Positions 9,448 through 18,683 of a DNA stretch of 64,000 nucleotides are shown one piece after another. Both the position numbers and the translations under genes were made by a program. Numbering within the stretch: the first letter of the stretch is position 1; every line of letters begins with the position of its first letter. The notes below the pieces were generated by a model, which made no database searches, was not told where the DNA came from, and saw only the letters and a list, made by a program, of their open reading frames with translations. The stretch spans positions 16,531-80,530 of the forward strand of contig NZ_SPQC01000007.1 of NCBI RefSeq assembly GCF_004569295.1, written 5' to 3'. This DNA comes from Rothia nasimurium (GTDB taxonomy: Bacteria; Actinomycetota; Actinomycetes; Actinomycetales; Micrococcaceae).

Positions 9448-10536
9448 TTAGAGGTCTACGACGCCGAGTTCTTTCTCGGTGTCGCCGGTTTCTTCGTCGA
9501 CGCGCAGGAGCTTGCGCAGGGATTCGAGGCGTTCTGGGCCTGCGGGGCCGGCCTTGCCCGTTTCGACGTAGGCGGTAAGACCGCAGTCGGGGGCGGACGC
9601 CGAGTGGGTACAGCCCTTGGGGCAGTTGGCTGAGCCCGAGGCAAGGTCGGTGAAGGAGGCGACCAGGGTGTCAGGCTCGACATGGGCGAGTCCGAAGGAG
9701 CGGATGCCGGGGGTGTCGATAATCCAGGTGCCGGGGGCTGACTTCTGGGGCTGGAGGGCCAGGGCTGAGGACGAGGTGTGGCGGCCGCGCCCGGTCACGG
9801 CATTCACGTGGCCAGTGGCGCGTTCTGCCCCGGTCAGGGCGTTGACCAGGGTTGATTTGCCTACACCGGAGTGGCCCAGGAGCACAGAGACCGAGCCGTC
9901 GAGATACTCAGAAAGCTGCTCAACTAGAGTGGTGTCGAGCCCTTCGGAGCCTTCCTCGCTGGGGGCCCGGCCGTCCTTGGACTTAGACAGCAAGATGGTG
10001 AGCTCAAGGTCTCGGTAGTAGTCCAGCAGCCATTTAGGGTGTTTGAGGTCGGTCTTGGTGATGCAGAGAATGGGGGTGAGCTCAGCGTCGAACGCGGCTG
10101 CCAGGGACCGGTCGATAAAGCCGGTGCGGGGTTCGGGGTTTTCTGCGGCGACCACGATAACCAGGTTGTCGGCGTTGGCAACGACGACGCGCTCGACGGG
10201 GTCGGTATCGTCGGCGCTACGGCGTAGCAGGTTGGTGCGCTCCTCGATGCGGACGAGGCGGGCTAGAGTATCGGGCTTACCGCTGGTATCACCCACGAGG
10301 GCAACCTTGTCACCCACCACGATGGGGGAGCGGCGTAGCTCTCGGGCGCGCACGGCGGTGACGACCCGTTCGCTGCCCTTGCCCTCATCGAGGATAGCGG
10401 TGTAGCGCCCCCGGTCTACGGTGATGATACGGCCGATTTCGGCGTCCTTGTGGGCTGGGCGGTCCTTGGTGCGGGGGCGGGAGCCCTTCTTATTGGGGCG
10501 GACGCGCACATCGCTTTCATCCCAGGAACGGCGCAT
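9448..10536 (-). CDS. rsgA: Ribosome small-subunit-dependent GTPase RsgA
   Basis: Circularly permuted GTPase for late 30S maturation. After an OB-fold (residues about 35-110) the motifs come in permuted order: G4 TKTD (about 163), G1 GHSGVGKS (about 220), G3 DTPG (about 273), then a zinc site CPKGCTH...C near 300-312. Start set at the ATG at 10536, which overlaps the aroA stop by one base (TAATG) and gives MRRSWDESD; a longer reading back into aroA has no separate support. 362 residues. Confidence 0.93.
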   Translation of the reverse strand: MRRSWDESDVRVRPNKKGSRPRTKDRPAHKDAEIGRIITVDRGRYTAILDEGKGSERVVTAVRARELRRSPIVVGDKVALVGDTSGKPDTLARLVRIEERTNLLRRSADDTDPVERVVVANADNLVIVVAAENPEPRTGFIDRSLAAAFDAELTPILCITKTDLKHPKWLLDYYRDLELTILLSKSKDGRAPSEEGSEGLDTTLVEQLSEYLDGSVSVLLGHSGVGKSTLVNALTGAERATGHVNAVTGRGRHTSSSALALQPQKSAPGTWIIDTPGIRSFGLAHVEPDTLVASFTDLASGSANCPKGCTHSASAPDCGLTAYVETGKAGPAGPERLESLRKLLRVDEETGDTEKELGVVDL

Positions 10537-11903
10537 TAGGCGGCACCTGCCTGCCACTGACCCAGCATGTTCTGCCACAGCCCGGTGAAGTTGGGCAGGG
10601 TCTTGGAGGTGGTCTCGACGTTCTCAACCACGATGCCCGGCACCACCAGACCCATCACGGCAGCGGCGGTTGCCATGCGATGGTCGGCGTAGGTACGCAT
10701 GAGGGCCCCGTGAGCTACAGGGGCGGTGACGCGAATACCGTCCGCAGTTTCTTCGGCTGAACCGCCCAGGCGGTTAATCTCGTCGGTCAGGGCGGCAAGC
10801 CGGTCAGTTTCATGGCCACGCAGGTGGGCAATACCGGACAGGACGCTGGTCGCCGGCGAGAGAGCGATGAGGGCAGCAACGGTGGGGGCCAGTTCACCGG
10901 CCTCGGCCAGATCTAGCTCAACACCCGGCAGGCCGGACGCCGCGCCGCCGGCAGGGCCGGTGACGGTCAGGTTTCCGTCGGCTAGCTCCGCCCGAGCCCC
11001 GAAGAGCGGCAGAATCTTTCGCCAGTGGTCCCCACCCTGGGTAGTGGACTCGGGCCAGCACGGAACCGTCACCGATGCCCCGGTGGCTACCGCAGCAACC
11101 AGGAAAGGCCCAGCATTAGAAAGATCGGGCTCAACGGTGACCTCAAAGCCGGGGAAGCCACCGGGGGCAACAGTCCAGGTATCGATGCCGTTGAAGTCGA
11201 CGCTAATACCGAGCTCACGCATGGTCTCAACGGTCATCTCAATGTGGGGCATCGAGGGCACCGGGCCACCCTCGTGCCGCAGCACCAGACCCCGCTCAAA
11301 ACGGCAGGCAGCCAGCAGCAGGGCAGAGACAAACTGGGAAGAACCCGAAGCATCAATGGTCAGCTCGGGCACCTGCACCGAACCGGCAGAAACGACGGTA
11401 AAGGGCAGGGAGCCGCGACCGGCGTCCTCAACCTCAACCCCCAGGCCCCGCAGGGCCTCAATCACCGGCAGCATGGGGCGTACCCTGGCATGCTCATCGC
11501 CATCGAAATGGAAAGTACCGGGCAGCAGGGCAGCAACCGGGGGTACAAAACGCATGACGGTACCCGCCAGCCCCACATCAATGGATGCCGCACGGGCAGC
11601 GGTCGCAGAAAAATCTAGGGGGGTCACCCGCAGGTCAGGGCCAAAGGCATTACCGGTTTCAATCTCTTCAAAACGGGCACCCAGGGCAGTCAGCGCGGCC
11701 ACCATCAGCTGCGAATCGCGCGAATGCAGGGGAGCATGAATCACCGAGGGGCTGTCCGCCAGAGCCGCCAGCAGCAGGTAACGATTGGTGAGCGACTTAG
11801 ACCCGGGAATCTCCACCCGGGCATGGGCACCGCCGGGCACCGTAACGGTGGGCGCTAGCCAGTCTCCATCGGCCACTAGGGGCCGCTTGGTCGCATCAAC
11901 CAC
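10536..11903 (-). CDS. aroA: 3-phosphoshikimate 1-carboxyvinyltransferase (EPSP synthase)
   Basis: Sixth step of the shikimate pathway: joins phosphoenolpyruvate to shikimate-3-phosphate. Key segments are PGSKSLTNRYLLLAALAD (substrate loop with Lys), GLAGTVMRFVPPVAALL, RGHETDRLAAL and YADHRMATAAAVMGL. 455 residues. GTG start at 11903 with a weak ribosome site. First gene of the minus-strand operon with rsgA and hisN. Confidence 0.95.
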   Translation of the reverse strand: MVDATKRPLVADGDWLAPTVTVPGGAHARVEIPGSKSLTNRYLLLAALADSPSVIHAPLHSRDSQLMVAALTALGARFEEIETGNAFGPDLRVTPLDFSATAARAASIDVGLAGTVMRFVPPVAALLPGTFHFDGDEHARVRPMLPVIEALRGLGVEVEDAGRGSLPFTVVSAGSVQVPELTIDASGSSQFVSALLLAACRFERGLVLRHEGGPVPSMPHIEMTVETMRELGISVDFNGIDTWTVAPGGFPGFEVTVEPDLSNAGPFLVAAVATGASVTVPCWPESTTQGGDHWRKILPLFGARAELADGNLTVTGPAGGAASGLPGVELDLAEAGELAPTVAALIALSPATSVLSGIAHLRGHETDRLAALTDEINRLGGSAEETADGIRVTAPVAHGALMRTYADHRMATAAAVMGLVVPGIVVENVETTSKTLPNFTGLWQNMLGQWQAGAA

Positions 11904-11979
11904 AAATAAAACCTACTTCGGAATCAGTTACTACGGTGTACTCCCTCCCTATTTTAGGTGGGCGGGGCAGCAAACAAGA

Positions 11980-12008
11980 AAACCCCGCACCGATATGATG
12001 CGGGGTTT
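11980..12008 (-). terminator. Terminator of the DoxX-like gene
   Basis: AAACCCCGCA (11980-11989) pairs with TGCGGGGTTT (11999-12008); on the minus strand it is followed by a T-rich run. It lies about 40 bases after the DoxX-like stop and separates it from aroA. Confidence 0.8.
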
Positions 12009-12048
12009 ATCGAAAGTTCACGGGGTCTTACACCCGGTAGGAGCCAGC

Positions 12049-12579
12049 TTAGGCGAAGAGGTCCTCAACCTTTTTCTGGGCGTCAGAAGCGGCGTCCTGA
12101 ACATCGGATGCCAGCTGATGGGACTTCTTAGCTACCTGATCACCCAGCTTGGAAGCTCGCCAGGCTAGTGAGGGGTTACCGTCGGTATCAACAGCTGAGA
12201 TAGCAATAGCGCCCAGCAGGGAGCCATTGAGCACAGCAGCATTACGGCGGGCAGTCTTCTCTTCCTTAGTCACAGCCTCGGTAGCGCGGTACTCAACGTA
12301 GGAGTTAATAGCACCGGTAGCCAGCAGGACGCTCGCAGAAAGACGGGGCAGCTTGCCCAGGGCAAAGAGGGCACCGGCAGCTACCTGAGAGCCAGCCAGA
12401 GCCTGACCCACCAGCTTCTCCTGGCCACGCAGCACAGAAAGCTGAGGGGCAGAAGTCGCAGCCAGGTTAACCACCTTAGCCAGGTGCTTGGACGATTCGG
12501 GGTCACGTAGACGGTCAACACCCGAGATAATAAAGCTTGAAGCCAGCAGAGGGCGAGCAAAACGGCGAACCAAAGACAT
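12049..12579 (-). CDS. DoxX-family membrane protein
   Basis: Small integral membrane protein with about four hydrophobic segments (RPLLASSFIISGVDRLRDP, AAGALFALGKLPRL, ASVLLATGAI, LLGAIAISAVD) typical of the DoxX family, often linked to redox or sulfur stress. The C-terminus is amphipathic and acidic/lysine-rich (SDVQDAASDAQKKVEDLFA). Start set at ATG 12579 because AAGGAGGAACTC directly precedes it; the upstream in-frame stretch has no such site. 176 residues. Exact function unknown. Confidence 0.82.
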   Translation of the reverse strand: MSLVRRFARPLLASSFIISGVDRLRDPESSKHLAKVVNLAATSAPQLSVLRGQEKLVGQALAGSQVAAGALFALGKLPRLSASVLLATGAINSYVEYRATEAVTKEEKTARRNAAVLNGSLLGAIAISAVDTDGNPSLAWRASKLGDQVAKKSHQLASDVQDAASDAQKKVEDLFA

Positions 12580-12710
12580 GAGTTCCTCCTTCACGGGGTG
12601 CGAGGCCCCTTTGCGGTGTATCACAGATACCTAACACTACTAAGTATACATATAGACCGGCGGGTTCAGCCACTTTACAGCACCACCAGTGCAAAATTAC
12701 TCTGGTGCTG

Positions 12711-12737
12711 GGGAATAAACTCGTCTCTCTGTCGTTA
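12711..12737 (+). promoter_or_regulatory. SigR/SigH-type promoter of sigR
   Basis: GGGAATA (12711-12717), 15 bases, then CGTTA (12733-12737). This matches the GGGAAY-N15-17-CGTT pattern known for thiol-stress sigma factors SigR (Streptomyces) and SigH (Mycobacterium), which drive their own genes. It lies about 146 bases before the sigma-factor start. Match seen directly; autoregulation inferred. Confidence 0.7.
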
Positions 12738-12882
12738 CGCATGACGAGATTTGTTCAAGGTTTCGCAGGCTCACGCTCGCTGTGAGCCTGTTCAACCAGT
12801 ACAGGTCTCGTTGTACTCGGCGCGTAGCCGCGCCCACTGGCAGGTACAGTAAGACAAAAGACCACAGCACACCTGGAGGGAA

Positions 12883-13581
12883 ATGACAGCCACGCCCCCG
12901 GCCCCCAGCACTGAACCTGCGCCGACCACCGACGTCCTCGCCCCCGAAGGCAACGAACCCGATGTGCGCTCCCGCGAAACCGATGCCGAGCGCAAAGCCC
13001 GTTTCGAACGAGAAGCCCTGCTGTACGTAGACCAGCTTTACGCAGCCGCCCTGCGCATGGCCCGCAACCCGCAGGACGCCGAAGACCTCGTCCAAGAGGC
13101 CTACACGAAAGCCTTCTCCGCCTTCCACCAGTACAAGCCCGGAACCAACCTCAAAGCCTGGCTCTACCGCATTCTCACCAACACCTACATCAACGTCTAC
13201 CGCAAACGCCAACGCGAGCCCTACCAGGCCAATACCGACACCGTCGAAGACTGGCAGCTAGCCCAGGCTGGAGCCCACGACTCCAAGGGCCTACCCTCTG
13301 CGGAAAACGAAGCTCTCGCTCACCTGCCCGACAGCGATATCAAAGAGGCCCTGCAGTCCATCCCCGAAGACTTCCGTATGGCCGTCTACTACTCCGATGT
13401 CGAAGGGTTCTCCTACAAGGAAATTTCCGAGATTATGGACACCCCCATCGGCACCGTCATGTCCCGCCTGCACCGGGGCCGCAAACTGCTCAGAGACAAA
13501 CTCACCGACTATGCCGCCGAACGCGGCATCAAAACCACGACCACCGGCAAGGCCGGCGCCCGCCAAACCGCTAGGGCCTAA
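12883..13581 (+). CDS. sigR: ECF sigma factor, SigR/SigH type
   Basis: Alternative sigma factor of the thiol-oxidative/heat-stress group. Region 2 spans about residues 45-115 ([22 protein letters not shown] and the DNA-melting segment) and region 4 about 160-215 ([43 protein letters not shown]). An N-terminal extension of about 40 residues is Pro/Ala/Thr-rich. Ribosome site GGAGGGAA precedes ATG 12883. The following gene is a zinc anti-sigma of RsrA type, and a SigR-like promoter lies upstream, which supports the assignment. Confidence 0.92.
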   Translation: MTATPPAPSTEPAPTTDVLAPEGNEPDVRSRETDAERKARFEREALLYVDQLYAAALRMARNPQDAEDLVQEAYTKAFSAFHQYKPGTNLKAWLYRILTNTYINVYRKRQREPYQANTDTVEDWQLAQAGAHDSKGLPSAENEALAHLPDSDIKEALQSIPEDFRMAVYYSDVEGFSYKEISEIMDTPIGTVMSRLHRGRKLLRDKLTDYAAERGIKTTTTGKAGARQTARA

Positions 13582-13595
13582 GAAAGGAGCCACCA

Positions 13596-13874
13596 ATGAC
13601 CACCGTACACAACCCGAGCCCTTCTACCCCCTGCGAAGAGCGCCTGGCCAAAATCTACACCTACATTGACGACCCACTCAGCTGCCAGGACCTCGAAGAA
13701 CTCCAGGCCCACCTGGCCGAATGTGAAACCTGCGCCAAGGAATACGACCTAGAGTGCATTATCCGCCAAGCAGTGCGCCGCACCTGCAAGGAGACCGCTC
13801 CTGTCGACCTCAAAAGCCGTATCCGTGCCTGCATCGACGATATCCATACCGGAGGGTACCCGGCAGCTAGCTAG
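13596..13874 (+). CDS. rsrA: Zinc-binding anti-sigma factor RsrA type
   Basis: Redox-sensing anti-sigma factor that holds SigR inactive until disulfide stress releases zinc. Zinc-site residues are visible: His39, Cys43 and Cys46 (HLAECETC), with Cys13 and Cys30 as additional thiols as in RsrA. 92 residues is typical. AAGGAG precedes the ATG. The gene starts 14 bases after sigR, so the two are co-transcribed. Confidence 0.92.
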   Translation: MTTVHNPSPSTPCEERLAKIYTYIDDPLSCQDLEELQAHLAECETCAKEYDLECIIRQAVRRTCKETAPVDLKSRIRACIDDIHTGGYPAAS

Positions 13875-13881
13875 CCAATAA

Positions 13882-13921
13882 CAAAGGGCCCCTGCTCGCT
13901 TCTGCGAGTAGGGGCCCTTGT
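13882..13921. terminator. Bidirectional terminator between rsrA and bL37
   Basis: CAAAGGGCCCCTGCTCGC (13882-13899) pairs with 13904-13921 over nearly its full length, leaving a 4-base loop. It serves the converging rsrA and bL37 genes. Confidence 0.8.
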
Positions 13922-13929
13922 TGATTGCC

Positions 13930-14004
13930 TTATGAGTTGGGGCGCTTACCGTGGTTAGCGCCACCCTTACGGCGATCCTTACGCTTGCGACCGCGCTTGC
14001 TCAT
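13930..14004 (-). CDS. Ribosomal protein bL37 (24 residues)
   Basis: Very short, strongly basic protein. It starts MSKRGRKRKDRRKG and ends ANHGKRPNS. This pattern, with the ANHGKRPN tail, is the actinobacterial 50S protein bL37 seen in mycobacterial ribosome structures, where the gene likewise lies beside sigH-rsrA. Ribosome site AAGGAGG is five to eight bases before the ATG at 14004. The gene is easily missed because of its size. Identification is from memory of the family and from position; the reading frame and ribosome site are seen directly. Confidence 0.88.
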   Translation of the reverse strand: MSKRGRKRKDRRKGGANHGKRPNS

Positions 14005-14162
14005 GAGAGCCTCCTTGATCAAGGTGGAGTGCCCGTCAGGATAACGGAACACAAATGGTCGATAGCACCTTGGAACAGGCACTTCTCACTATTTTCGCAT
14101 ACCTTGGCTAGCTTTGCACACCCCGGGTTAGTCACAGGGGTAGGCACCGGTCAGGGGCTTCC

Positions 14163-14762
14163 TTAAACGGGCTCTGAAATCTGAAGCCAGTTGTACCAGC
14201 CGCGGTGCAGAACCAGCCAGGCGATCAGGCCGTAGCCGGACTGGCCGGGGCGACCGTCGTTCGCTGCCAGGTCATTGCGCCACTGCTCGTGGTGCAGCAG
14301 GGGGTTGAAGGTATCGACGTAGACGTGGTTACGGCGGGTCACCACATCGGCGTAGGCTGCTGACAGGTCGGCAATCTTGCGGTTGCGCTCGGCATCAAGA
14401 GTGGGCGGGGGGCCAACAACCAGAACCTTCACATTGTTCTGGGAGGCCATATCGACCATGTTCGCCAGGTTCAGGCGGGAGCGGGCGCTGGTGAGGCCCA
14501 GGTCGATGTCGAAGGTTGAGGGGGCAATGACCAGGCGGTTTTCGTGGCCCTGGGCAAAGCGGCGGCTGGCTTCTTCAAACCAGCGAGCGTTGAGCTGTTC
14601 ACTGCCCTCGCCGGGAGCTGCCAGATTATAGGCAGAGATAGAGGCAGAGGTCTGAGGGGTACGCGCCATAACGCGCCCGAACCACCCGAGGGTGCGGGGA
14701 TCCCCGACGCCTGCGAGCAGATCATCGCCAACGGCTACAAGTCGAATTTTTCGCTGATCCAC
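14163..14762 (-). CDS. SGNH/GDSL-fold protein with altered catalytic residues
   Basis: Resembles the SGNH hydrolase fold: block I VAVGDDLLAGVGD, block II NLAAPGEGSEQL, block III GPPPTLD, and a block V region DGRPGQSGYGLIAWL. In active enzymes block I is GDSL with the Ser nucleophile and block V is DxxH. Here Asp replaces Ser and no His is in the expected place, so esterase activity of the usual kind is doubtful. Start chosen at GTG 14762 (VDQRKIRLVAVGD); the upstream open frame is not protein-like. 199 residues. Preceded on its strand by kgd; probably its own unit. Confidence 0.72.
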   Translation of the reverse strand: MDQRKIRLVAVGDDLLAGVGDPRTLGWFGRVMARTPQTSASISAYNLAAPGEGSEQLNARWFEEASRRFAQGHENRLVIAPSTFDIDLGLTSARSRLNLANMVDMASQNNVKVLVVGPPPTLDAERNRKIADLSAAYADVVTRRNHVYVDTFNPLLHHEQWRNDLAANDGRPGQSGYGLIAWLVLHRGWYNWLQISEPV

Positions 14763-14881
14763 GTGTTTCTTTCTACAAGGTTGAGGGCTAGGTCGCCCCG
14801 CAACGATGGTCTCGTTCGTTCTGTACCAGTCTAAACCCTGGAACCTGCCAGCGCACGGTGGGCGCACCGCAAACAGGCAGC

Positions 14882-14910
14882 GCCCGAATCCTGACGGGCA
14901 AGATTCGGGC
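14882..14910 (-). terminator. Hairpin after kgd
   Basis: GCCCGAATC (14882-14890) and GATTCGGGC (14902-14910) form a perfect 9-bp stem 27 bases after the kgd stop. The T-run is weak. Confidence 0.6.
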
Positions 14911-14936
14911 ACTGAGAGCTGAGCAATCGCCCTGCT

Positions 14937-17900
14937 TTAGCGGTCGAATACCTCGGAGATGAGGTTATCGAGCTCGCGCTGGTGACGCTTACCGGTACCG
15001 GCTGCGGGGGAAGCAGCTGCCGGGCGGGAAATCAGCTTCATACGGTAGTCAATCTGGGGGAGCAGGTTGACCGCCATGAAGGGCCACTGGCCCTGGTTGG
15101 CAGGTTCATCCTGAGCCCAGACCAGTTCTGCATTGGGGTAGGCAGCAATCTGCTCCTTAATCTCTGCGGACGGCAGGGGGTAGAGCTGCTCGACTCGCAC
15201 AATTGCGGTGCTCTTATCGCCGCGCTTAGCGCGCTCTGCTTCCAGGTCGTAGTAGAGACGACCCGAGACGAAGACCAGGCGGGTCACGTCAGCGGGGTTC
15301 AGGTTACCCTGGTCCTCGATGATGGGCTTGAAGCTACCGCTGGTGAAATCTTCAACCGATGAGGCAGCAGCTTTGAGGCGCAGCAGCTGCTTGGGGGTGA
15401 TAACAATCAGCGGCTTGTGCGGGCGGGAGTGGGCCTGGCGGCGCAGCAGGTGGAAGTGGTTAGCCGGGGTCGAGGGAACAGCAACAGTCATGTTGTTCTC
15501 GGCGCACAGCTGCAGGTAGCGCTCCATGCGGGCCGATGAGTGGTCAGGGCCCTGGCCCTCAAAACCGTGGGGGAGCAGCAGAACCAGTGAGGAGCGCTGG
15601 GCCCACTTCTGCTCTGCTGACGAGATGAACTCGTCAACGATGGTCTGGGCGCCGTTAGCGAAGTCGCCGAACTGGGCCTCCCAGAGTACCAGGGAGTCGG
15701 GGCGCTCGACAGAGTAGCCGTACTCGAAGCCTATGACGCCGTACTCGGAGAGCAGGGAGTTGTAGATGGAGTACTTGCCCTGGGTTTCTGAGAGGTTGGC
15801 CAGGGGGTTCCACTCTTCGTCGGTCAGAGAGTCGTGCAGCACGGAGTGGCGCTGGACGAAGGTGCCGCGCTGGACGTCCTGACCGGTCAGGCGCACATCG
15901 CGACCTTCCAGCAGCAGGGAGGCGAAGGCAGCAAGCTCGCCGAAGCCCCAGTTGATGTCGCCCTCGGTCGACATCTTGACGCGCTGTTCAAGCAGCTTCT
16001 TGAGCTTCTTGTGCACGGTGAAACCCTCGGGAATCTTGCCGAAGGCCTGGCCGATCTGGGCCAGGGTCTCAGCGGAGATAGCGGTCTCGCCGGCAACGTG
16101 AACGGAGTCCTCATTCTGCTGGGCAGCAGGGCGCTCGATGTTAGAAACAGCGGCGGCGTCTGCGGTGACCAGGGGAGCGGAGGACGACTGAGCCTCGTGG
16201 GTCTCGGTGAAAATCTGCTCCAGGCGGGACTGGTAGTCCTTCAGAGCGCGCTCGGCCTCGTCCTGGGAGATATCGCCGCGGCCGACCAGGGCCTCGGTGT
16301 AAATCTTGCGGGTTGAGGGCAGCTCCTCAATTTGCTGGTACATCTTGGGCTGGGTCATCGAGGGGTCGTCTGCTTCGTTGTGACCGCGGCGGCGGTAGCA
16401 GACCAGGTCGATGACGACGTCCTTGTTGAAGGCCTGGCGGTAGGCGAAGGCGATGGAGCCTGCGCGGACGACGGCCTCGGGATCATCGGCATTCACGTGC
16501 AGCACGGGAGCCTGGATCATGCGGGCGATGTCGGTGGAGTAGGTTGCGGTACGGCCATCGCGCGGGGTGGTGGTGAAACCCACCTGGTTGTTGACCACGA
16601 TGTGTACGGTACCGCCGGTGGTGTAGCCCTCAAGCTTGGACATCTGCAGGGTTTCCAGCACGATGCCCTGGCCAGCGAAGGCCGCGTCACCGTGAACCAG
16701 GATCGGCAGTACGGGGTAGTTGCCGATGCCCTGTTCAGCCAGGGTGTCCTGCTTCGCGCGGACGATACCTTCAAGCACGGTGTTGACGGCTTCAAGGTGG
16801 GAGGGGTTGGCAGCAAGGTAGACCTGGATCTGGTTGCCGTTGTGGGAGGTGAAGATACCCTCGGTGCCCAGGTGGTACTTGACGTCACCGGAGCCGCCGG
16901 TCAGGCGGGGGTCCATCTGGCCCTCAAATTCACGGAAAATCTGGGCGTAGGACTTACCGGCAATGTTGGTCAGTACGTTGAGGCGGCCGCGGTGGGCCAT
17001 GCCAATGCCGACGCCCGAGAGGCTGGCGTCCGCTGCCTCAGAGATAACGGAGTCCAGCAGGGGAATTAGGGATTCGCCGCCTTCTAGGGAGAAGCGCTTC
17101 TGGCCCAGGTACTTAGTCTGCAGGAAGGTTTCGAAGGCCTCGGCCGCATTCAGGGTGCCCAGCACGCGGAACTGCTCGTCGCGGGAGGGCTTGGTGTAGC
17201 CGTGCTCCAGACGATCCTGGAACCACTGGCGCTCTTCGGGGTTCTCGATGTGCATGTACTCCACACCCAGGGTGCGGGTGTAGGCCTCGCGCAGCAGCTC
17301 AAGGATGGTGCGCAGGGGCAGGGATTCCTTTTCGCCAAAGCCACCGGTGGGCCAGTAGCGGTCAAGATCCCAGAGGGTCAGGCCGTAGTTCTCCAGACGC
17401 AGGTCGGGGTGGGAGAGCATCTGGTAGCCGATGGGGTTGGTCTGGGCAATCAGGTGGCCGCGCACGCGGAAGGCGTGAATGAGCTGCTGGATGCGGGCAA
17501 CCTTAGAAATCTCTGATTCGGGGTTGACCTGGTTATCGCGGGCCCAACGGACGGGCTCAAAGGGGATGCGTAGGTCCTCAAAAATCTGGTCGTAGAAGCC
17601 GTCGCCACCGAGCAGGTAGTGCTCCACAATCTTGAGGAACTCGCCGGAACCTGCACCCTGAATGACACGGTGGTCGTAGGTGGAGGTGAGGGTCAGAATC
17701 TTGGAGACACCGTTGCGGGCGATGACCTTTTCTGACGTACCGCGGTACTCTGCGGGGTAGTCGAGGGCACCTGCGCCGATGATGGCTGCCTGGCCCTTAG
17801 AGAGACGGGGGACGGAGTGGACGGTGCCGATACCGCCGGGGTTGGTGAGCGATACGGTGGTGCCGGCGAAGTCCTCAACGCCGAGCTTGCCCTCACGGCC

Positions 17901-18683
17901 ACGCTTGACGATATCGTTGTAGGCTTCCCAGAACTCTGAGAAGGAAAGCTTCTCAGCACCCTTGATGTTGGGTACAACCAGGTTGCGGGATCCATCGGGG
18001 CGGGGAAGGTCGATGGCCAGGCCGAAGTTAACGTGGGCGTGCTGGATAGCGGCGGGCTTACCCTTGGCGTCCTCACCGTAGCTGACGTTCATGGAGGGGA
18101 AGGCCGCAAGAGCGCGGATAATGGCGTAGCCGATGATATGGGTGAAGGAGACCTTGCCGCCGCGGGTGCGGGCCAGGTAGCTGTTGATTTCGGTACGGTT
18201 ATCGATCAGCAGCTTGGCGGGGATAGCGCGGACTGTGGTTGCGGTGGGTACGCTCAGTGACTCGTCCATGTTGGCCGCTACTGCCTTGGCGGGGCCGCGC
18301 AGGGTAACAATCTGGTCTTCTTGGGGAGCGTCGCTCACGGGTTCTTCCTTCGGGGTGGCGGGCTTGGTCGCTGAGGGGTTGCTTGCCTTGGGGGCTGCCT
18401 GCGGGGCTGACTTGGGGTCAGCTTCAGGGGCAGGAGTCTTGGGAGTGGAGGGGACGGGGGCCTTGACGGGCTCTTCCTTGGCCGGTGCGGACGCTGCAGC
18501 GGGCGCCGGTGCCTGCTGCGAGCTGGGTGCGCTGCCGGTTGTGCCTGCCCACTGATCAAACAGGGGCCACCACGTCTCGTCGACTGAGTTGCGGTCTTGC
18601 TCGTACTTTTCAAAGAGCTCTTCGACGAGCCACTCGTTACCCGCGAACTCTTCGGGAACAATATGTTCTGGCTGGTTTGGCAC
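14937..18683 (-). CDS. kgd: Multifunctional 2-oxoglutarate metabolism enzyme Kgd (E1o with fused E2-like domain)
   Basis: TCA-cycle enzyme of actinobacteria. The N-terminal about 110 residues are a recruiting region and Ala/Pro-rich linker. Residues about 115-360 are an E2-type succinyltransferase core with the active-site segment YDHRVIQGA near 337. The rest is the thiamine-diphosphate E1 2-oxoglutarate decarboxylase/dehydrogenase (GMAHRGRLNVL, GDAAFAGQG, YRRRGHNEADDPSMTQP). The fusion lacks a lipoyl domain, as expected. 1248 residues is the normal size. GTG start at 18683. A 20-base palindrome lies 38-57 bases upstream and may be an operator. Confidence 0.96.
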   Translation of the reverse strand: MPNQPEHIVPEEFAGNEWLVEELFEKYEQDRNSVDETWWPLFDQWAGTTGSAPSSQQAPAPAAASAPAKEEPVKAPVPSTPKTPAPEADPKSAPQAAPKASNPSATKPATPKEEPVSDAPQEDQIVTLRGPAKAVAANMDESLSVPTATTVRAIPAKLLIDNRTEINSYLARTRGGKVSFTHIIGYAIIRALAAFPSMNVSYGEDAKGKPAAIQHAHVNFGLAIDLPRPDGSRNLVVPNIKGAEKLSFSEFWEAYNDIVKRGREGKLGVEDFAGTTVSLTNPGGIGTVHSVPRLSKGQAAIIGAGALDYPAEYRGTSEKVIARNGVSKILTLTSTYDHRVIQGAGSGEFLKIVEHYLLGGDGFYDQIFEDLRIPFEPVRWARDNQVNPESEISKVARIQQLIHAFRVRGHLIAQTNPIGYQMLSHPDLRLENYGLTLWDLDRYWPTGGFGEKESLPLRTILELLREAYTRTLGVEYMHIENPEERQWFQDRLEHGYTKPSRDEQFRVLGTLNAAEAFETFLQTKYLGQKRFSLEGGESLIPLLDSVISEAADASLSGVGIGMAHRGRLNVLTNIAGKSYAQIFREFEGQMDPRLTGGSGDVKYHLGTEGIFTSHNGNQIQVYLAANPSHLEAVNTVLEGIVRAKQDTLAEQGIGNYPVLPILVHGDAAFAGQGIVLETLQMSKLEGYTTGGTVHIVVNNQVGFTTTPRDGRTATYSTDIARMIQAPVLHVNADDPEAVVRAGSIAFAYRQAFNKDVVIDLVCYRRRGHNEADDPSMTQPKMYQQIEELPSTRKIYTEALVGRGDISQDEAERALKDYQSRLEQIFTETHEAQSSSAPLVTADAAAVSNIERPAAQQNEDSVHVAGETAISAETLAQIGQAFGKIPEGFTVHKKLKKLLEQRVKMSTEGDINWGFGELAAFASLLLEGRDVRLTGQDVQRGTFVQRHSVLHDSLTDEEWNPLANLSETQGKYSIYNSLLSEYGVIGFEYGYSVERPDSLVLWEAQFGDFANGAQTIVDEFISSAEQKWAQRSSLVLLLPHGFEGQGPDHSSARMERYLQLCAENNMTVAVPSTPANHFHLLRRQAHSRPHKPLIVITPKQLLRLKAAASSVEDFTSGSFKPIIEDQGNLNPADVTRLVFVSGRLYYDLEAERAKRGDKSTAIVRVEQLYPLPSAEIKEQIAAYPNAELVWAQDEPANQGQWPFMAVNLLPQIDYRMKLISRPAAASPAAGTGKRHQRELDNLISEVFDR

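Noticed and set aside
10726..11739. 337-codon plus-strand open frame opposite aroA
   Set aside because: Composition mirrors the aroA codons (Ser/Arg/Pro-rich); no recognisable protein.
13749..13964. Minus-strand frame over the rsrA 3' end and terminator
   Set aside because: Crosses a strong terminator and the bL37 gene; no protein features.
16332..17069. 245-codon plus-strand open frame opposite kgd
   Set aside because: Antisense shadow, Gly/Val/Asp-rich, no motif.
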